Assembly: GCF_027595985.1 (NCBI RefSeq)
Contig: NC_073305.1
Coordinates: 32,202,939-32,266,938, forward strand
Reading direction: 5' to 3'
DNA from: Sorex araneus
Taxonomy: Eukaryota > Chordata > Mammalia > Eulipotyphla > Soricidae
Length of the DNA stretch: 64,000 nucleotides
Shown here: positions 52,835-64,000 of the stretch, piece after piece
Layout of the letters: each line of letters begins with the position of its first letter
Numbering within the stretch: the first letter of the stretch is position 1
Notes under the pieces: model-generated
The model's input: only the letters and a program-made list of their open reading frames with translations
Told to the model about the DNA's origin: nothing
The model's database searches: none
Program-made: the position numbers and the translations under genes

Positions 52835-54185
52835 AAGTGCGGAGTTGAAGAGAAACTCCAAAGGACTAATATCCAGTATTTATTTATGAAGAACTCCTAC
52901 AAATCAAAAATAAATAGGCAGAGAAGCCATAGAAAAGCTGGCAAGATACTTGAGTCAGCACATCACCAAGAAAGATATCTAAACAGTCATCAAACATGCA
53001 TAAAGATGCTCAAATTCATTAGTGCAAGAGAAATGCTAATTACAGCCATATTACGATACCATCACATAGCACCAGAATGGCTAAAATTAAACAGATTGAC
53101 ATCTCGTGTTGACAAGTGTGTGCGTGTGTGGTGCTGTCGGGGGGAGTGTGACTTGGAGCAGGCACTGTGAAAAGCTGTCTGGGCACTGCTGCTAAAATGG
53201 AACATATGCAGGCTCTATTCCTAAATATATACTCCATGGCTCTGTGTGCATATGGGTACCAAAAGGCAGGCAGGAAAATGTTCAGAAGAACTCCAAACTG
53301 GAGGCAGCTCAAATGTTCATTAACTGCAGAACTCACACTTACATCATAGTCTATTTGTACAATGAAAATCTGCACATCAATGAAAATGAACCAACCATTG
53401 CTTCCCACAATGATGGGGATGCATCCCACAGTTCAGCAAAAGAAGCCACGAACAAAAGAGCACGTTCTGTGTGAGTCTATCTCAAAAAAAAAAAAGTTAA
53501 AATAGAAATTCCACACAATGCAGTTGTTCCATTTCTGGGTATTTACCCAGAAAATACAAAAATGGAATGTGGAAGGGATTTGTGGTAACTACAGCATTAC
53601 CTACATAGGCAACAACTAGGAATTAAATGCCCACTGACCGATGGACAAAAATGTGGCATATATGCACATGTTAGAATACTGCTCAGCTATAAAAACAAAA
53701 CAAGACAAGACAAAATAAAACAAAACAAAACAAAACAAAACAAAAAAGCAAATCCTAGGCTGGAGCAAATCTTTGCATGCAGAAACCCCAGGTTCTATCC
53801 CTTGCACCATATGGTCCCCTGAGCATTTCCAGGAGTGGTCCCTGAGCTCTGAAGTTGGAATAGCTTCCTGAGCACCTCTGGATATAGCCCTCAAACAAAC
53901 AGGCAAAAAAAAAAAAATAATAACATGGATGGGCCTAGAGGGCATTACGCTGTGATTTAAGCCAGATGGAGGAAGACAAACACTGTATGTTTGCACTATA
54001 TACCGCTAAAGAAATAAAACAAAATAAATTTAACCAACCCCCCCAACCCAAAATAAAAAGACACTTCATTCTGCAACTTGGAAAGTACAAATGCAAAGAG
54101 TCTGAGTGGAATGTTGGTGATCCCATGGTGTATTCCTGGACATTTGGCTTCTTTCTAATGGTCTTTGAAGAATAAGATAGCTTGA
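52835..54185 (+). mobile_element. old L1 (ORF2 3' end), interrupted
   Basis: AAGAACTCCTACAAATCAAA, GAAAGATATCTAAACAGTC, AGAATGGCTAAAATTAAACA and later TGTGGCATATATGCACATG, CTCAGCTATAAAAACAAA, ACATGGATGGGCCTAGAGG are in the order of an old mammalian L1 3' end. Frames are broken. A SINE interrupts it at 53755. Confidence 0.78.
53755..53918 (+). mobile_element. old SOR SINE inside old L1
   Basis: GGCTGGAGCAAATCTTTGCA head, CAGGTTCTATCCCTTGCACC B box and an A tail. Confidence 0.82.
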
Positions 54186-54521
54186 TGACTGAGTGACTTA
54201 GAATTATAAATAAAATTAAAAACCCTTCTGATCTGCTATTAAAACTTCAGTCAAAAATGAAAAGCAGCGGATGAAGAACAAACATCACTAATAAATGTCA
54301 ATAGCGTGTAGGCCGTATGCTCAGCAAACGCCAGCCAGAAAACCTTTCCCTCCACGGCGTCCACAGATTCTCAGGCAGGCACATCAGATGGTTGGATCAT
54401 TCTTCTGGGCTCGCCGAAGTCAGACACGAGCACTGAGCATGGGTCAGGCTTCCTCTTGCACTCTCCCCGCGCTCTCACACCACCTCTTGCCTTGTCCCAC
54501 ACCTATCCAGGTGCAGCCCCC

Positions 54522-54640
54522 ATTCACTCCCTCAACAAACTCCACTGAGGACTGTTTCTCATTACTTGGGCTGGGCTTTGGGTCATGAACAGGACAATGA
54601 GCTCTTGCTTTCATGAAGTACATGAAACGGGACCTCTGGT
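54522..54640 (-). mobile_element. possible L2 3' end fragment
   Basis: CATTCACTCCCTCAACAAAC, GGGTCATGAACAGGACAATG and GAGCTCTTGCTTTCATGAAG follow the antisense L2 3' end. Diverged. Confidence 0.5.
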
Positions 54641-54867
54641 CTTGAGACAGATCAAGACCAGGTTGAATTGCCAAGCACTTGAGACTCTGTTCACAGCTAT
54701 TTTGCTGGATAAACATTAGGCTTAAGGCTGGAGAGAGAGAGAGCACAAAGGGCCAGAGCTTTGAATGCTGCAGTTCCTGTTATGCCCACACATTGTATGA
54801 TCTCCCCGCACTGTTGAATGTGGCTTTTTCTACCAAAAATAATATTAGTTTTTGTATTTAAGTACCA

Positions 54868-54917
54868 TCCTTCCTTCCTTCCTTCCTTCCTTCCTTCCTT
54901 CCTTCCTTCCTTCCTTC

Positions 54918-54980
<63 letters not shown>
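54868..54980. repeat. (TTCC)n(TTTC)n microsatellite
   Basis: About 12 TTCC units followed by about 15 TTTC units, in the first copy of the tandem duplication. Confidence 0.97.
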
Positions 54981-54982
<2 letters not shown>

Positions 54983-55187
54983 TTTTTATTTATTTATTTA
55001 TCTATTTATTTAAATAGAAAAATAAATAAATAAACATTAGGCTTAAGGCTGGAGAGAGAGAGAGCACAAAGGGCCAGAGCTTTGAATGCTGCAGTTCCTG
55101 TTATGCCCACACATTGTATGATCTCCCCGCACTGTTGAATGTGGCTTTTTCTACCAAAAATAATATTAGTTTTTGTATTTAAGTACC

Positions 55188-55189
55188 AT

Positions 55190-55279
<90 letters not shown>
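55188..55279. repeat. (TTTC)n microsatellite
   Basis: About 22 TTTC units in the second copy; it leads via (TTTA)n into a SINE tail. Confidence 0.97.
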
Positions 55280-55308
55280 TTTTTATTTATTTATTTATCT
55301 ATTTATTT

Positions 55309-55475
55309 ATTTTTTGGGGTCACACCCGGCGATGCACAGGGGTTACTCCTGGCTCTGCACTCAGGAATTACTCCTGGCCGTGCTCAGGGGACCATATGGG
55401 ATGCTGGGAATCGAACCCGGGTCGGCCGCATGCAAGGCAAACGCCATACCCTCTGTGCTATTGCTCCAGCTCCTC
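55309..55475 (-). mobile_element. young SOR SINE
   Basis: Full copy whose tail side carries the (TTTA)n/(TTTC)n tract. Confidence 0.95.
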
Positions 55476-55502
55476 TTTTTATTTATTTTACTTATCTATT
55501 TA

Positions 55503-55668
55503 TTTAGGATTTTTGGGCCATATCTGGAGATGCTCAGGGGTTACTTCCACTCAGGAATTATTCAGTGCTCAGCCATGCTCAGGGGTCATATGGGGTGCCA
55601 GGAATCAAACCGTGGACGACAGCAGGCAAGGTGAATGTCCTACCCGCTGTACTATCGCTCCGGCCCCA
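55503..55668 (-). mobile_element. SOR SINE
   Basis: TTTTTGGGCCATATCTGGAG through ACTATCGCTCCGGCCCC. Confidence 0.9.
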
Positions 55669-56288
55669 AGTGCTATCTCTTTTTTAAATATACAACAAGA
55701 GGAAACAAAAGGCCACTACAACAAAATTTCTCTCAAATTTACCCAGAATAGACACAGTATACTGAGCCCTGCTGGAGTTGGGAGGCTACTTCGTCCTTCA
55801 GAAGATGTGTTTGGATGTCTGGCTGTGGGAGGTGACACAGATACCCACAATGCTCTACTCTGCTGCATTGAGTCCCTTTGTGACTGGATAGCTTTGCCTT
55901 TTAAGAAGTGACATGCCATTGCCTGTCTCTTGAATCTGAACAGGCCTTGTCACTGGCTTTGATGTCAGAAATAAAGGGAAGGCCTTTCCTGCTTCTACTT
56001 TCTCTCTTGGAACTCGGCCACCTGGTCACCAGACCTGGGACAGCTGCTGAAGGCTGACAGATCACGTGGAGAGAGGGGAAATGTATGCACAGAGGCCATC
56101 CTCATCCAACTAGCTCCAACTGACCCGGATGCTGACTTTTCTACCTGTGTGAGCTCAGCCCAGACCAGTAGAAAAATTTAGCTGAGCCCAGAGCAAACAG
56201 ATGACACAAGAGAAAAATGGAGCTAAATAAATTATTGCTGTGTTAAGCCATTACACTCTGTGGGGAGTGGCATATTAGGCAGAAAATT

Positions 56289-56416
56289 GTCACTGTCACT
56301 GTCACTGTCAACCCATTGTTCATCGATTTGCTCAAGCAGGCACCAGTAACATCTCCATCATGAGACTTGTTGTTACTATTTTTGGCATATTGAATACACC
56401 ACGGGTAGCTTGCCAG
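56289..56416 (-). mobile_element. composite SINE, head lost
   Basis: A clean (TGTCAC)n tail, then the composite body, broken off at GTAGCTTGCCAG where an A-rich sequence follows. Confidence 0.92.
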
Positions 56417-56573
56417 AAAAAAACAAAAAAGCAGAAACAAAAACCAACCCAACAAATCCATGAACAAAACCAAGACGAATTCACGTACTAGCCATGAGCT
56501 ACTGGATGACAGGGATCAAGGCATCTATCTCACCCTTAGAGTGTCATGATGTCCGAACTTCTTCAAAGTAGGG

Positions 56574-56752
56574 TTTTTTTTTTTTTGTTTTTGTTTTGCT
56601 TTTTGGGTCACACCTGGCAATGCTTGGGGTTTACTCCTGGCTCTGCACTCAAGAATTGCTCCTGGTGATGCTCAGGAGGGCTATATAGGATGTCGAGGTC
56701 TGCTTCATGCAAGTCAAATGTCCTACCTGATAAACTATCACTCTGGGCCCCT
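56574..56752 (-). mobile_element. SOR SINE
   Basis: GGTCACACCTGGCAATGCTT through ACTATCACTCTGGGCCC; part of the B-box region is deleted. Confidence 0.9.
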
Positions 56753-56779
56753 CAAAGTAGGGTTTTGATTGGTTTGATT

Positions 56780-57008
56780 TTGGGGTCTCCCAAGCCAATC
56801 TCAGGAGACCCACGGGACCTCCTGGTGATTCTCAGCTAGGTGTGACTGTGGTTCAATGCTCGGCCCAGGGATGCTGTGCTGCTCAGGTCCTGAGGGGCCC
56901 GGAATTACCTGGGCCACCCTAGCAGGGCTCAGGGGACTCTGTGGTGCTGGGGGTGGAGCCAGGGGTGTCTGTACGCAAGGTAGATGCTTTACTCCCTTGC
57001 TGGCCCCC
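56780..57008 (-). mobile_element. two old SINE fragments
   Basis: TGCTCAGGTCCTGAGGGGCC and GGCTCAGGGGACTCTGTGGT through TTGCTGGCCCC; diverged and probably two overlapping insertions. Confidence 0.5.
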
Positions 57009-57528
57009 TCCAAGGTAGTTTTGAATGACAGCGAGGGAATGCATAGCCCTGGGAGAAACCTGTAATCATTCAGTTTCTTCATCTCACTGCAGAGCCACTC
57101 AGAACTGAGACTGATTTGGGAGCGTAGTGCTCCAAAATCATGATTTTCAGTCTCCTAAGGCCCTGGAGCAGCCCCAGCTCACGGACAGGCTGGTGGCTGA
57201 AAAGCCACTGCATCAGAGCACAACTGTCCGGGCGGGAGTGGGAGTGGGGGGACCAGGGGTGGGATGGCTCAGCCATAGAACCCGGCCCTCACTTGCCTGA
57301 GGCCTTCCCAGCATCCAAACAAAACAAAAATTACAAACGGACAATGGACTCTCTTCTGAGTTATGGAATGAATTACTCTAACTATCCTCTCCTCTCACAC
57401 CCTGTGCATCCTCTGAAATCAGGTCATGGTTGACCCCCTCATTGCATACAAAGCCGCCCCCCCACCCCCAGACACACCCTCACACATCAGGGAGCAAATT
57501 CAGCTCCAGCCCGGCACCTGAGAATCTA

Positions 57529-57740
57529 TCACTGTCATTCCGTTGCTCATCGATTTGCTCGAGCAGCACCAGTAACATCTCCATTGTGAGACTTGTTACT
57601 GTTTTTGGCATATTGAATACGCCACGGGTAGCTTGCCAGGCTCTGTTGTGCGGGGCGAGATACTCTCAGTAGCTTGCCGGGCTCTCCGAGAGGGGCGGAG
57701 GAATCGAACCCAGGTTGGCCACATGCAAGGCAAACACCAA
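57529..57740 (-). mobile_element. composite SINE, head end missing
   Basis: Short tail (ATCACTGTCATTCCGTTGC), body, and part of the tRNA-like head to GCAAGGCAAACACC. Confidence 0.92.
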
Positions 57741-57887
57741 CTCCTGAGAATATTGGGGAATATTCTCTTCCCCATCTCCTACTTCCATCAGCTTGAAAGG
57801 GCACCTGTATAGCACTCCCCCCAACTGCTGGCGTATTTTTCATAATCAAGCAGGGAAGGGATCCTTCACCATCAAAATTGCTCTAGG

Positions 57888-58066
57888 GCACTGGAGCAAT
57901 AGCACAGTGGGTAGGGCGTTTGCCTTGCACGCGGCCGACCCGGGTTCGATTCCCAGCATCCCATATGGTCCCCTGAGCACGGCCAGGGGTAATTCCTTAG
58001 TGCAGAGCCAGGAGTAACCCCTGTGCATTGCCGGGTGTGACCCAAAAAGCAAAAAAAAAAAAAAAA
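57888..58066 (+). mobile_element. young full-length SOR SINE with target-site duplication
   Basis: Intact A and B boxes and a 17-base A tail; AAAATTGC flanks it. One of only two young plus-strand copies I found. Confidence 0.96.
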
Positions 58067-58439
58067 TTGCGTCCTAATGCAGAGGTCCCACTCAGGTCCC
58101 ATCTTGCATGCCCTCATTCTGCCACAACCAGTTTAATATGCAAAAAAATTCATATGCAAAGAAAAAACCCAATTGCATTCTATGGCATCACTGAGAAAAA
58201 GGATTATTTTTTGCCAAACAGTATCTATTTGTCAGCTGTCTCCCAGCCTTGGGGCTTTGGTGGCTAGAAGGTGCTGAGTTCTCAGCGGGAGCACAGCCCC
58301 TCTCACGGACAGGAGAGGCCTGACGCAGGTGTCTCCACACTTCTTCCTCAATTGGCCCACTCGAAGGAGTTGTCCGCTGGCCAAACACATTCTCAGCCAT
58401 CCGTTGTGTCACTGTGTGTGCTTTTTTTATTGTTGTTTG

Positions 58440-58560
58440 TCTGTGAGCCACGCCCAGCAGTGTTTGTGGGCTACTCCTGATTTTGTGCTCAGTGGTTGCT
58501 TCTGGCAGTGCTCAGGGGACCGTGTGGTACCCAAGATGGAACCGGCAAAACCTGTGCTCC
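58440..58560 (-). mobile_element. old SOR SINE fragment
   Basis: GAGCCACGCCCAGCAGTGTT through GGGACCGTGTGGTACCC. Confidence 0.7.
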
Positions 58561-58689
58561 AGCAATTGTGTTCTCTCTGTCCTTTTTTTCCCTCTCTCTC
58601 CATTTTTATGGTGTGTTTCTGGGATCAAACCCAGCGCCTCATGTGCACAAGGTGAGTGCTCTGCTCCAGAATGTGAATTTTTTGGGGGA

Positions 58690-58830
58690 GGTTTTGGGTC
58701 ATACTCAAATGACTGGCCATATGCAGGGGTTACTCCTGACTTTGCACCCAGTGATCACTTTTGGTGGGGACCCGGGGGACCCTCTGAGGTACCAGGGATT
58801 GTACCCAGGTTGGCTATCTCTCCGATCTGA
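58690..58830 (-). mobile_element. old SOR SINE
   Basis: TTTTGGGTCATACTCAAATG through TATCTCTCCGATCTG; about 20 extra bases follow the tail segment. Confidence 0.78.
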
Positions 58831-59039
58831 ATGAGAACTTTTTAAATTAGGAAAGCATACTATATATTAGGGAAAAGGTTTTCCTGATAGCATTCACACA
58901 GAAAAGGGTCCGATATATTTTAACAAATTTCAAAAACTACCAGTTGCTAACACAGAAGATTCTGGAATAAAGCAAAGAAGGGCAACATGGCTAAACTCCC
59001 AAAGTCAAACTGGCACTTCAAAATCTATACTGAGGGCTG

Positions 59040-59172
59040 AGGCTGGGATATGGCTCAAGTGGTAGATCACAAAAGCTAGACCTTGAGTTTGATCCCTATC
59101 ACTTTAGGGCCCCCTCTGCTCGCCTACCCCCCCAGCAGTGCCAACTATGGCCCCTTATTTAAAAAAAACAAA
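59040..59172 (+). mobile_element. old SINE
   Basis: GGCTGGGATATGGCTCAAGT head and GAGTTTGATCCCTATCAC B box. Confidence 0.65.
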
Positions 59173-59499
59173 CAAAATTGGAGAATCAACAATTCCTGGA
59201 GAGAAACAAACCAGAAAACACCAGGGCTGATTCTTTTTGAAAGAATCCTAAATGCCAGGACTCAGATGGTGAAATAAATCTTGACTCACTGTCAATTCTG
59301 AAGAGGAAATAGGGCCAAGTATTTTCCAACCAACAGGAGTAGATGTCCATACCCCCTGGAGCAGAGTTAAAGCATCCAGCTACCTGTCATCTGGGTGGGA
59401 AGAAATGCACAGGAAGGCAGAGATCCAGGCTGAGAAGAAACAACTGTGGCAGGAACAGTAAGAAATCCTTCCCACTGCTTCTCAAGAAGCTTCATAAGA

Positions 59500-59645
59500 G
59501 GCCTGAGCAATACTACAATGGGCAGGGCCCTTGTTCTGCGTGCGACCAACCAGGGTTCGATCCCCAGCACCCCTTTCATCCCCTGAACCCTGCTAGGGGT
59601 GACTCCTGAGCATTGCCAGTTTGGCCCCCACAGAAAAAAACAAAC
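59500..59645 (+). mobile_element. SOR SINE
   Basis: GGCCTGAGCAATACTACAAT head, GGGTTCGATCCCCAGCACCC B box, AAAAAAACAAAC tail. Confidence 0.85.
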
Positions 59646-60313
59646 AAGAAAGGAAGCTTCAGGAGGAAGGAGAGCCAGAAAATAAAACCCTGAAGAAAGG
59701 GAGCTCAATTAGGATGACACGAAAATGGGAATTTCTTAGCTTCAAGGAATCAAATGAGGACAGAAGTAACTTCATGTTTGAACTAAAAAAAATAAAAAAC
59801 AAATCAATCAGAAACCACAAGGAACAGGGCTGGCCGGGGAGTGGAGGAAGCTGAGGGGAAGACAGGAAGACGCCGATTCCAGCCACTATGAATCTCCAGC
59901 AGAATAAATTCATGGCAAAGGATGCGCTGGCACAACACATAAAAGCTGCACAAAACCAAAGACAGGAAGGTGTAAATGCAGCCAGGACAGCAAACTTAAC
60001 TTTCAAAATATAGGCAGTAAGCTTGAGAGGCCACTTGTCAAAAGAAAAGGTGACCCCCCAGTTGTTAACAAGTCAAAGGGGCCCACCCTGAGTGCTTCCT
60101 GTGAAAAGTTCCTCCCTGAGTGCTCAGAACTGCAGTGAGGAAAGAATAAGGGAAAGAGGTAGACAAGGGGCCCCTCTGGGTGCCCACAGGCTGCTTAGAA
60201 CCAGGCACACACACAGATCAGGATTCAAAACATTCAACAAGAGCCCGCCCGCTGGGAAGAAGAAACGGAATCCGAATATAGGAAGGCATTTGAATTGTTT
60301 ACCAAATGGTAAA

Positions 60314-60508
60314 GGGTTTTTTTTTTTTTTTTTTTTTGCTTTTTTTGGGGTCACACCTGGTGATACACAGGGGTTACTTCTGGCTCTGCACTCAGAAATT
60401 AATTACCTCTGGCGGTGCTCAAGGGACCATATGGGATGCTGGGAATCGAACCCGGGTTGGCTGCGTGCAAGGCAAACGCCCTACCCGCTGTGCTATTGCT
60501 CCAGCCCT
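60314..60508 (-). mobile_element. young SOR SINE
   Basis: Full copy with a long T tail; AATTA is duplicated inside (GAAATTAATTACC). Confidence 0.95.
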
Positions 60509-62145
60509 GATGTCCAGATGTCCAGGGACCAGTGAGAAGGTGCTCAGTAGCCCACTCAGGAGTCAACGCCAGCTAGCAGTGACAGAGCCTTAAGAAGTGT
60601 GGCGAGCCTGGCTTCTCCCTCATACGCCAACAGGCAAGCTTGTTCTTGAGCTTCCACCCAAACTTCAGTCCTGCTGCTAAGATGGAGACACTACGCAGCT
60701 CTTGGCCTGCGGAGGGGCTGTTTCCCTCACACCCCCCAACCTCCACCCCTGCTGGCCTGTGCCTATACTCTCCCTAGTCACCCAGGGATCCTTTTAGCCT
60801 TCTCCATCCCGGCGATCCCCTGAAGCTTAATGCTAACGTTAAGGGGGAGTGGGAAACCTCTGACTTAGACCGGCTAATCCAGGAAGCGTGTATTTCTTGA
60901 CAAACACCCGGCCACTCCCATCCCAACCCCGTCTATTTATATGGAACAGTGACTTCTGGCAGACAGAGGTGCGCAGAGGGAGAGCAGGCAGGCGGCACAG
61001 GCTGAGGTCTGCCATCATGGTGGGGCTTGGTCAGGAGCCGGCGCACACCAGGCCGGAGTCCAGAACCCCAGGGCTCTCTCAGAGCACCAGTCTCCATCTC
61101 TGTTTCATGTTGCTGCTTTTCTGGAAGCCCACATACCTTCTTATTTTCCCCTCTGGTCTTGGCTACGCTGTCTTTAAAAATAGCAATTTTAAAAAAGACA
61201 CCCAGACAAGCCAGAAATAACCAGTGGTTCAATGACCCTCTGAACAAATATGGCCATATTGACAGGGAAATTCTAAATGTGGCTTTTAGTCTCATGCTTT
61301 TTTTTTTTTTATTCTTTTCATTCCCCCTCCTCGTGCCCCTGCCCCCACCCCAGTCTGCCTTTCCTTGGAAGGAAGTTAAGTCCAAAAGATGGAGAAGAAC
61401 AGAACTGGAAGTGAATTTAAGAAAAATAAAAGGCTTTAGAGAGGAGGGCAAAAAAACGAAGGAGCTTGCCAAGGGCTTGCACAAAGGGCCTGCTGCCCCA
61501 GTGTCCCGCGTGGGGGGGACCCCTGCGTGAGTGACCCCTGAACAAGCACACAAGCGTGAGACTGATGTGGCAGGGGATTTTCACATCCCTGCCCGACGCC
61601 CCTCTGGCCCCATGACACGAGCAGGCCACCGTGCCATTCTGTTCCTCACTTTTCCCAGGGGGCAAACGGGAGCTGGCCACTTCTCTGAGGCTGGTGACGA
61701 GAGTGTGAAACTCTCAGGGGGGCGTGAGGACTCCATGGCGAGGGGGACAGAGGCACTTTGGATGAGCGTGGCTTTGGGCACCGTGATCCAGATGGCTCGG
61801 GGAGCCACAGCAGCCTGGATCTCCGTCCAGCCCTGAGGCCACGCGCACAGCAGCCTCCGGAAGCACGGCCGCCGCTCTCCAGAGTCCGAGACGCCCGCTG
61901 GCCAACGCTGACTGCTCAGCCGGGACCAGGTGGGCCATGCCAGATTGCCCTCCATGATTTGCCTGCCGCAGGACCCAGAGCCAGGACCACTCCCCCATGG
62001 GAGCAGGCACACAAGCCTGTAGATGCCTTAGGAAGGGGCGCGAGGCTCCTTAGTGAGCTTGCAGGAGAAATAAACGAACGTTTATTTAGCCCTGACCCTG
62101 TCACAGGTACCCTTGGAAGCAATGCACCTTCAAAAAGCCCAGACG

Positions 62146-62352
62146 GGGGCTAAAGTGATAGTCCAGAGGGTAGGGTGTTTGCCTTGCCTACCCGGGGTTC
62201 AATCCCAGGTATCCCATATGACCCACTCCTCCCCCAACCCGCCCACCCCCGCCGGGATGGCCAGGAGTAATTCCTGAGTGCAGAGGTAGGAGCAATCCCT
62301 GAGCATCGCCAGGTGTGACCTAAAACAAACAAAACAAAACGAAACAAAAAAA
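62146..62352 (+). mobile_element. SOR SINE with C-rich insertion
   Basis: GGGGCTAAAGTGATAGTCCA head; about 35 extra C-rich bases replace the usual CCTGAGCACCG segment; (AAAC)n tail. Confidence 0.85.
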
Positions 62353-62821
62353 CCCAACGGCGAACAAAAAAACAAGCCCAAACCAAAAAGCCCAGGTGGG
62401 GTGACTCGGATGACCAGCTTCCCTTTCGTTTCACATGAGTAACTTTTCCGTTTTCCCTTCTCTCCGGTCTATTCCTTGTCATTTCAGTAAGCTTAAGTAC
62501 TGGCTACCTTAAAATAATAAAAAATAAGCAGACAAACAAAATGTTCAACCCCTCAACTATTCTGATCTCCTGACCCTTGGCCTCTTGCTTCCTCTTTTTC
62601 AGGACCAGCAGAACCTCCAGAAGGAGGGTCTGCTGTGGCCCTCTTCTCCACTCCCACGTGTTCTAGAACACGCTGATGTAGGACTCAGGGGCAGTTCACT
62701 CCCCAAAGATACACGGGAAGTATAAGACCTCCGGGACCTTCTTACACTGTGACACTCTCCAGTCTTCCCGGGCCTGGTTTCTGCAACCACCAGATTCCCT
62801 GAGCACGCCATATGGAAACAC

Positions 62822-63012
62822 CCCCTTTATTTATTTATTTATTTGCCTTATTTTTTTTTGGGGGGGGGTCACACCCGGCGATGCATAGGGGTTACTCCTG
62901 GCTCTGCACTCAGAAATTACTCCTGGCAGTGTTCAGGGGACCATATGGGATCCTGGGATTTGAACCTGGGTCCGCCGCATGCAAGGCAAACGCCCTACCC
63001 GCTGTGCTATTA
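62822..63012 (-). mobile_element. young SOR SINE, head end lost
   Basis: (TTTA)n tail, GGTCACACCCGGCGATGCAT, ending GTGCTATTACCCCC without CTCCAGCCCC. Confidence 0.93.
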
Positions 63013-63382
63013 CCCCCTTCCTTTAGACTTTCACCTTGCTTCCCCTTCTAATCACCTCTGAAACCCCAGATCCAGGTGTTAGAAGCATCTGGTTTACTAG
63101 AGGGTCCTCTAGTGGGGGTGGGGCAGTTTGCTCGACATATGCAGCACTTAGGCCCTGCCGAATGCAGGGCTGTGGAAGAGGAAAATAAACGGTCAGTAGG
63201 TTGGTACGAGGAAGACTTGTTGTTCAAACCCACACAGTCCAACTTCAAAACCTGTGTTTGGCCCGTTCTCCTAAGAGTCTGTTCTCCTCTCTGGAGCAAT
63301 TCTCTAATCAGAGAAAGCTGAAGCACCTTGGAAAAAGGAATGTGCAAAAGGTAGTGAAATTCCTGGGGAAGCTATTCTTGTC

Positions 63383-63432
63383 ACACATACACACACACAC
63401 ACACACACACGCACACACACATGCACACACAC
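63383..63432. repeat. (CA)n microsatellite
   Basis: CA run with G and T interruptions. Confidence 0.95.
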
Positions 63433-64000
63433 TTCTAATGGCACAGGTACTCTGAGTGTTAAATCTAGAGAGTTGAAAAAAAAAAAAACCAAAAAACCAA
63501 CTGTAGCTGTTTGTGTCCCCAGCCAAGTATCGAAACCCAAATTCCTGCCCAGCAGCTGAGAGCTCGGACAGCCTCTGCCTTGCAGTGAGAAAATAAACAC
63601 CATTTCAGACACACAAACCCTGCATTTAGTCCCCATTCTGCCAGGGCCAGTAAACAGTGCCTTTGGCTGATGGGTGTGACTTCAGGAGGCAAGCCAGCTC
63701 GCCAACCTCCTCCGGGAGAGCTTAGGTCCTTGAGGAAGTGACACAGGCAACAGACAGGAAGCTGAAGGCTTAGGCCTGATTTTCGGCAACAGGTGAAAGA
63801 TCAGAATCGGCGAAACATTCCTGCCTGCCACGAGGCAGCCACCACAGAGGAAAGTCGAGGAAACTGCAATTAAAGGATTCAGGTTGCTCCCAGAACTTGT
63901 CCCAGCTTATAGTTCCCTGTTACGAGTATGCAGCAAAGTGTACATACAGATATATCGAGAGAAATGGTTTTTAGAAGCTTTTGTGACCTTCTGGTAGGAC

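Larger units (their letters stand above)
54709..55350. repeat. 321-bp tandem duplication
   Basis: The block starting ATAAACATTAGGCTTAAGG at 54709 recurs at 55030, 321 bases later, and stays practically identical through AATATTAGTTTTTGTATTT AAGTACCAT. Each copy then has its own microsatellite: TTCC followed by TTTC in the first, almost only TTTC in the second. Both continue CCTTTTTATTTATTTATTTATC. The first copy ends in AAATAGAAAAATAAATAAAT, where the second joins. Confidence 0.95.

Noticed and set aside
59659-60006. 115-codon minus-strand ORF with a hydrophobic start
   Set aside because: Hydrophobicity arises from the complement of A-rich sequence, and the ORF has no known match or splice context.

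Overview
This is a stretch of mammalian nuclear DNA: spliced genes with GT/AG (and one GC/AG) introns, CpG-island promoters, L1/L2/MIR relics, and about a hundred copies of one tRNA-derived SINE. That SINE (A box TAGCACAGCGGG, B box GGTTCGATTCC, tail starting GTGTGACCCAAAAAGC) looks like the SOR family of shrews, so the source is most likely a shrew (Soricidae; Sorex araneus is my best guess from memory, not tested). Gene order and orientation match human 3p22.3: GLB1 (-), CRTAP (+), SUSD5 (-).

Layout. 1-2.7 kb: first coding exon of GLB1 (2407-2478, minus strand, signal peptide only) in a CpG island, with the start of its intron 1. 2.7-20.7 kb: intergenic, filled with a probable endogenous-retrovirus LTR (3.26-4.22 kb), SINEs, antisense L1 pieces (notably 14.94-16.44 kb), a 540-bp TTCC/TTTC microsatellite and an unclassified region with internal duplications (8.7-13 kb). 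20.7-39.5 kb: the whole CRTAP gene, seven coding exons, 407 codons plus stop, no frame damage. 39.5-44.2 kb: probable CRTAP 3' UTR. 44.2-48.3 kb: short gap between the convergent genes. 48.3-50.67 kb: probable SUSD5 3' UTR. 50672-51957: last coding exon of SUSD5 (stalk, membrane anchor, cytoplasmic tail). 52-64 kb: most likely the SUSD5 intron before that exon, with L1 relics, a 321-bp tandem duplication and more SINEs.

How the genes relate. CRTAP encodes the non-catalytic partner of P3H1 and cyclophilin B in the endoplasmic-reticulum collagen prolyl 3-hydroxylation complex. GLB1 encodes lysosomal beta-galactosidase, and SUSD5 a little-studied single-pass membrane protein. They are neighbours, not a pathway. 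A processed pseudogene of TMA7, split by a SINE, lies in CRTAP intron 1.

I found no sign of a new multi-gene system. The most interesting observations are small: two non-standard CRTAP splice donors (one with a stronger in-frame donor 21 nt downstream), a five-fold hexamer repeat in CRTAP exon 1, a second SINE type with a CAGTGA-repeat tail instead of poly(A), a marked strand bias of the younger SINEs, and two repeats I cannot classify. All repeat boundaries and counts were read by eye.
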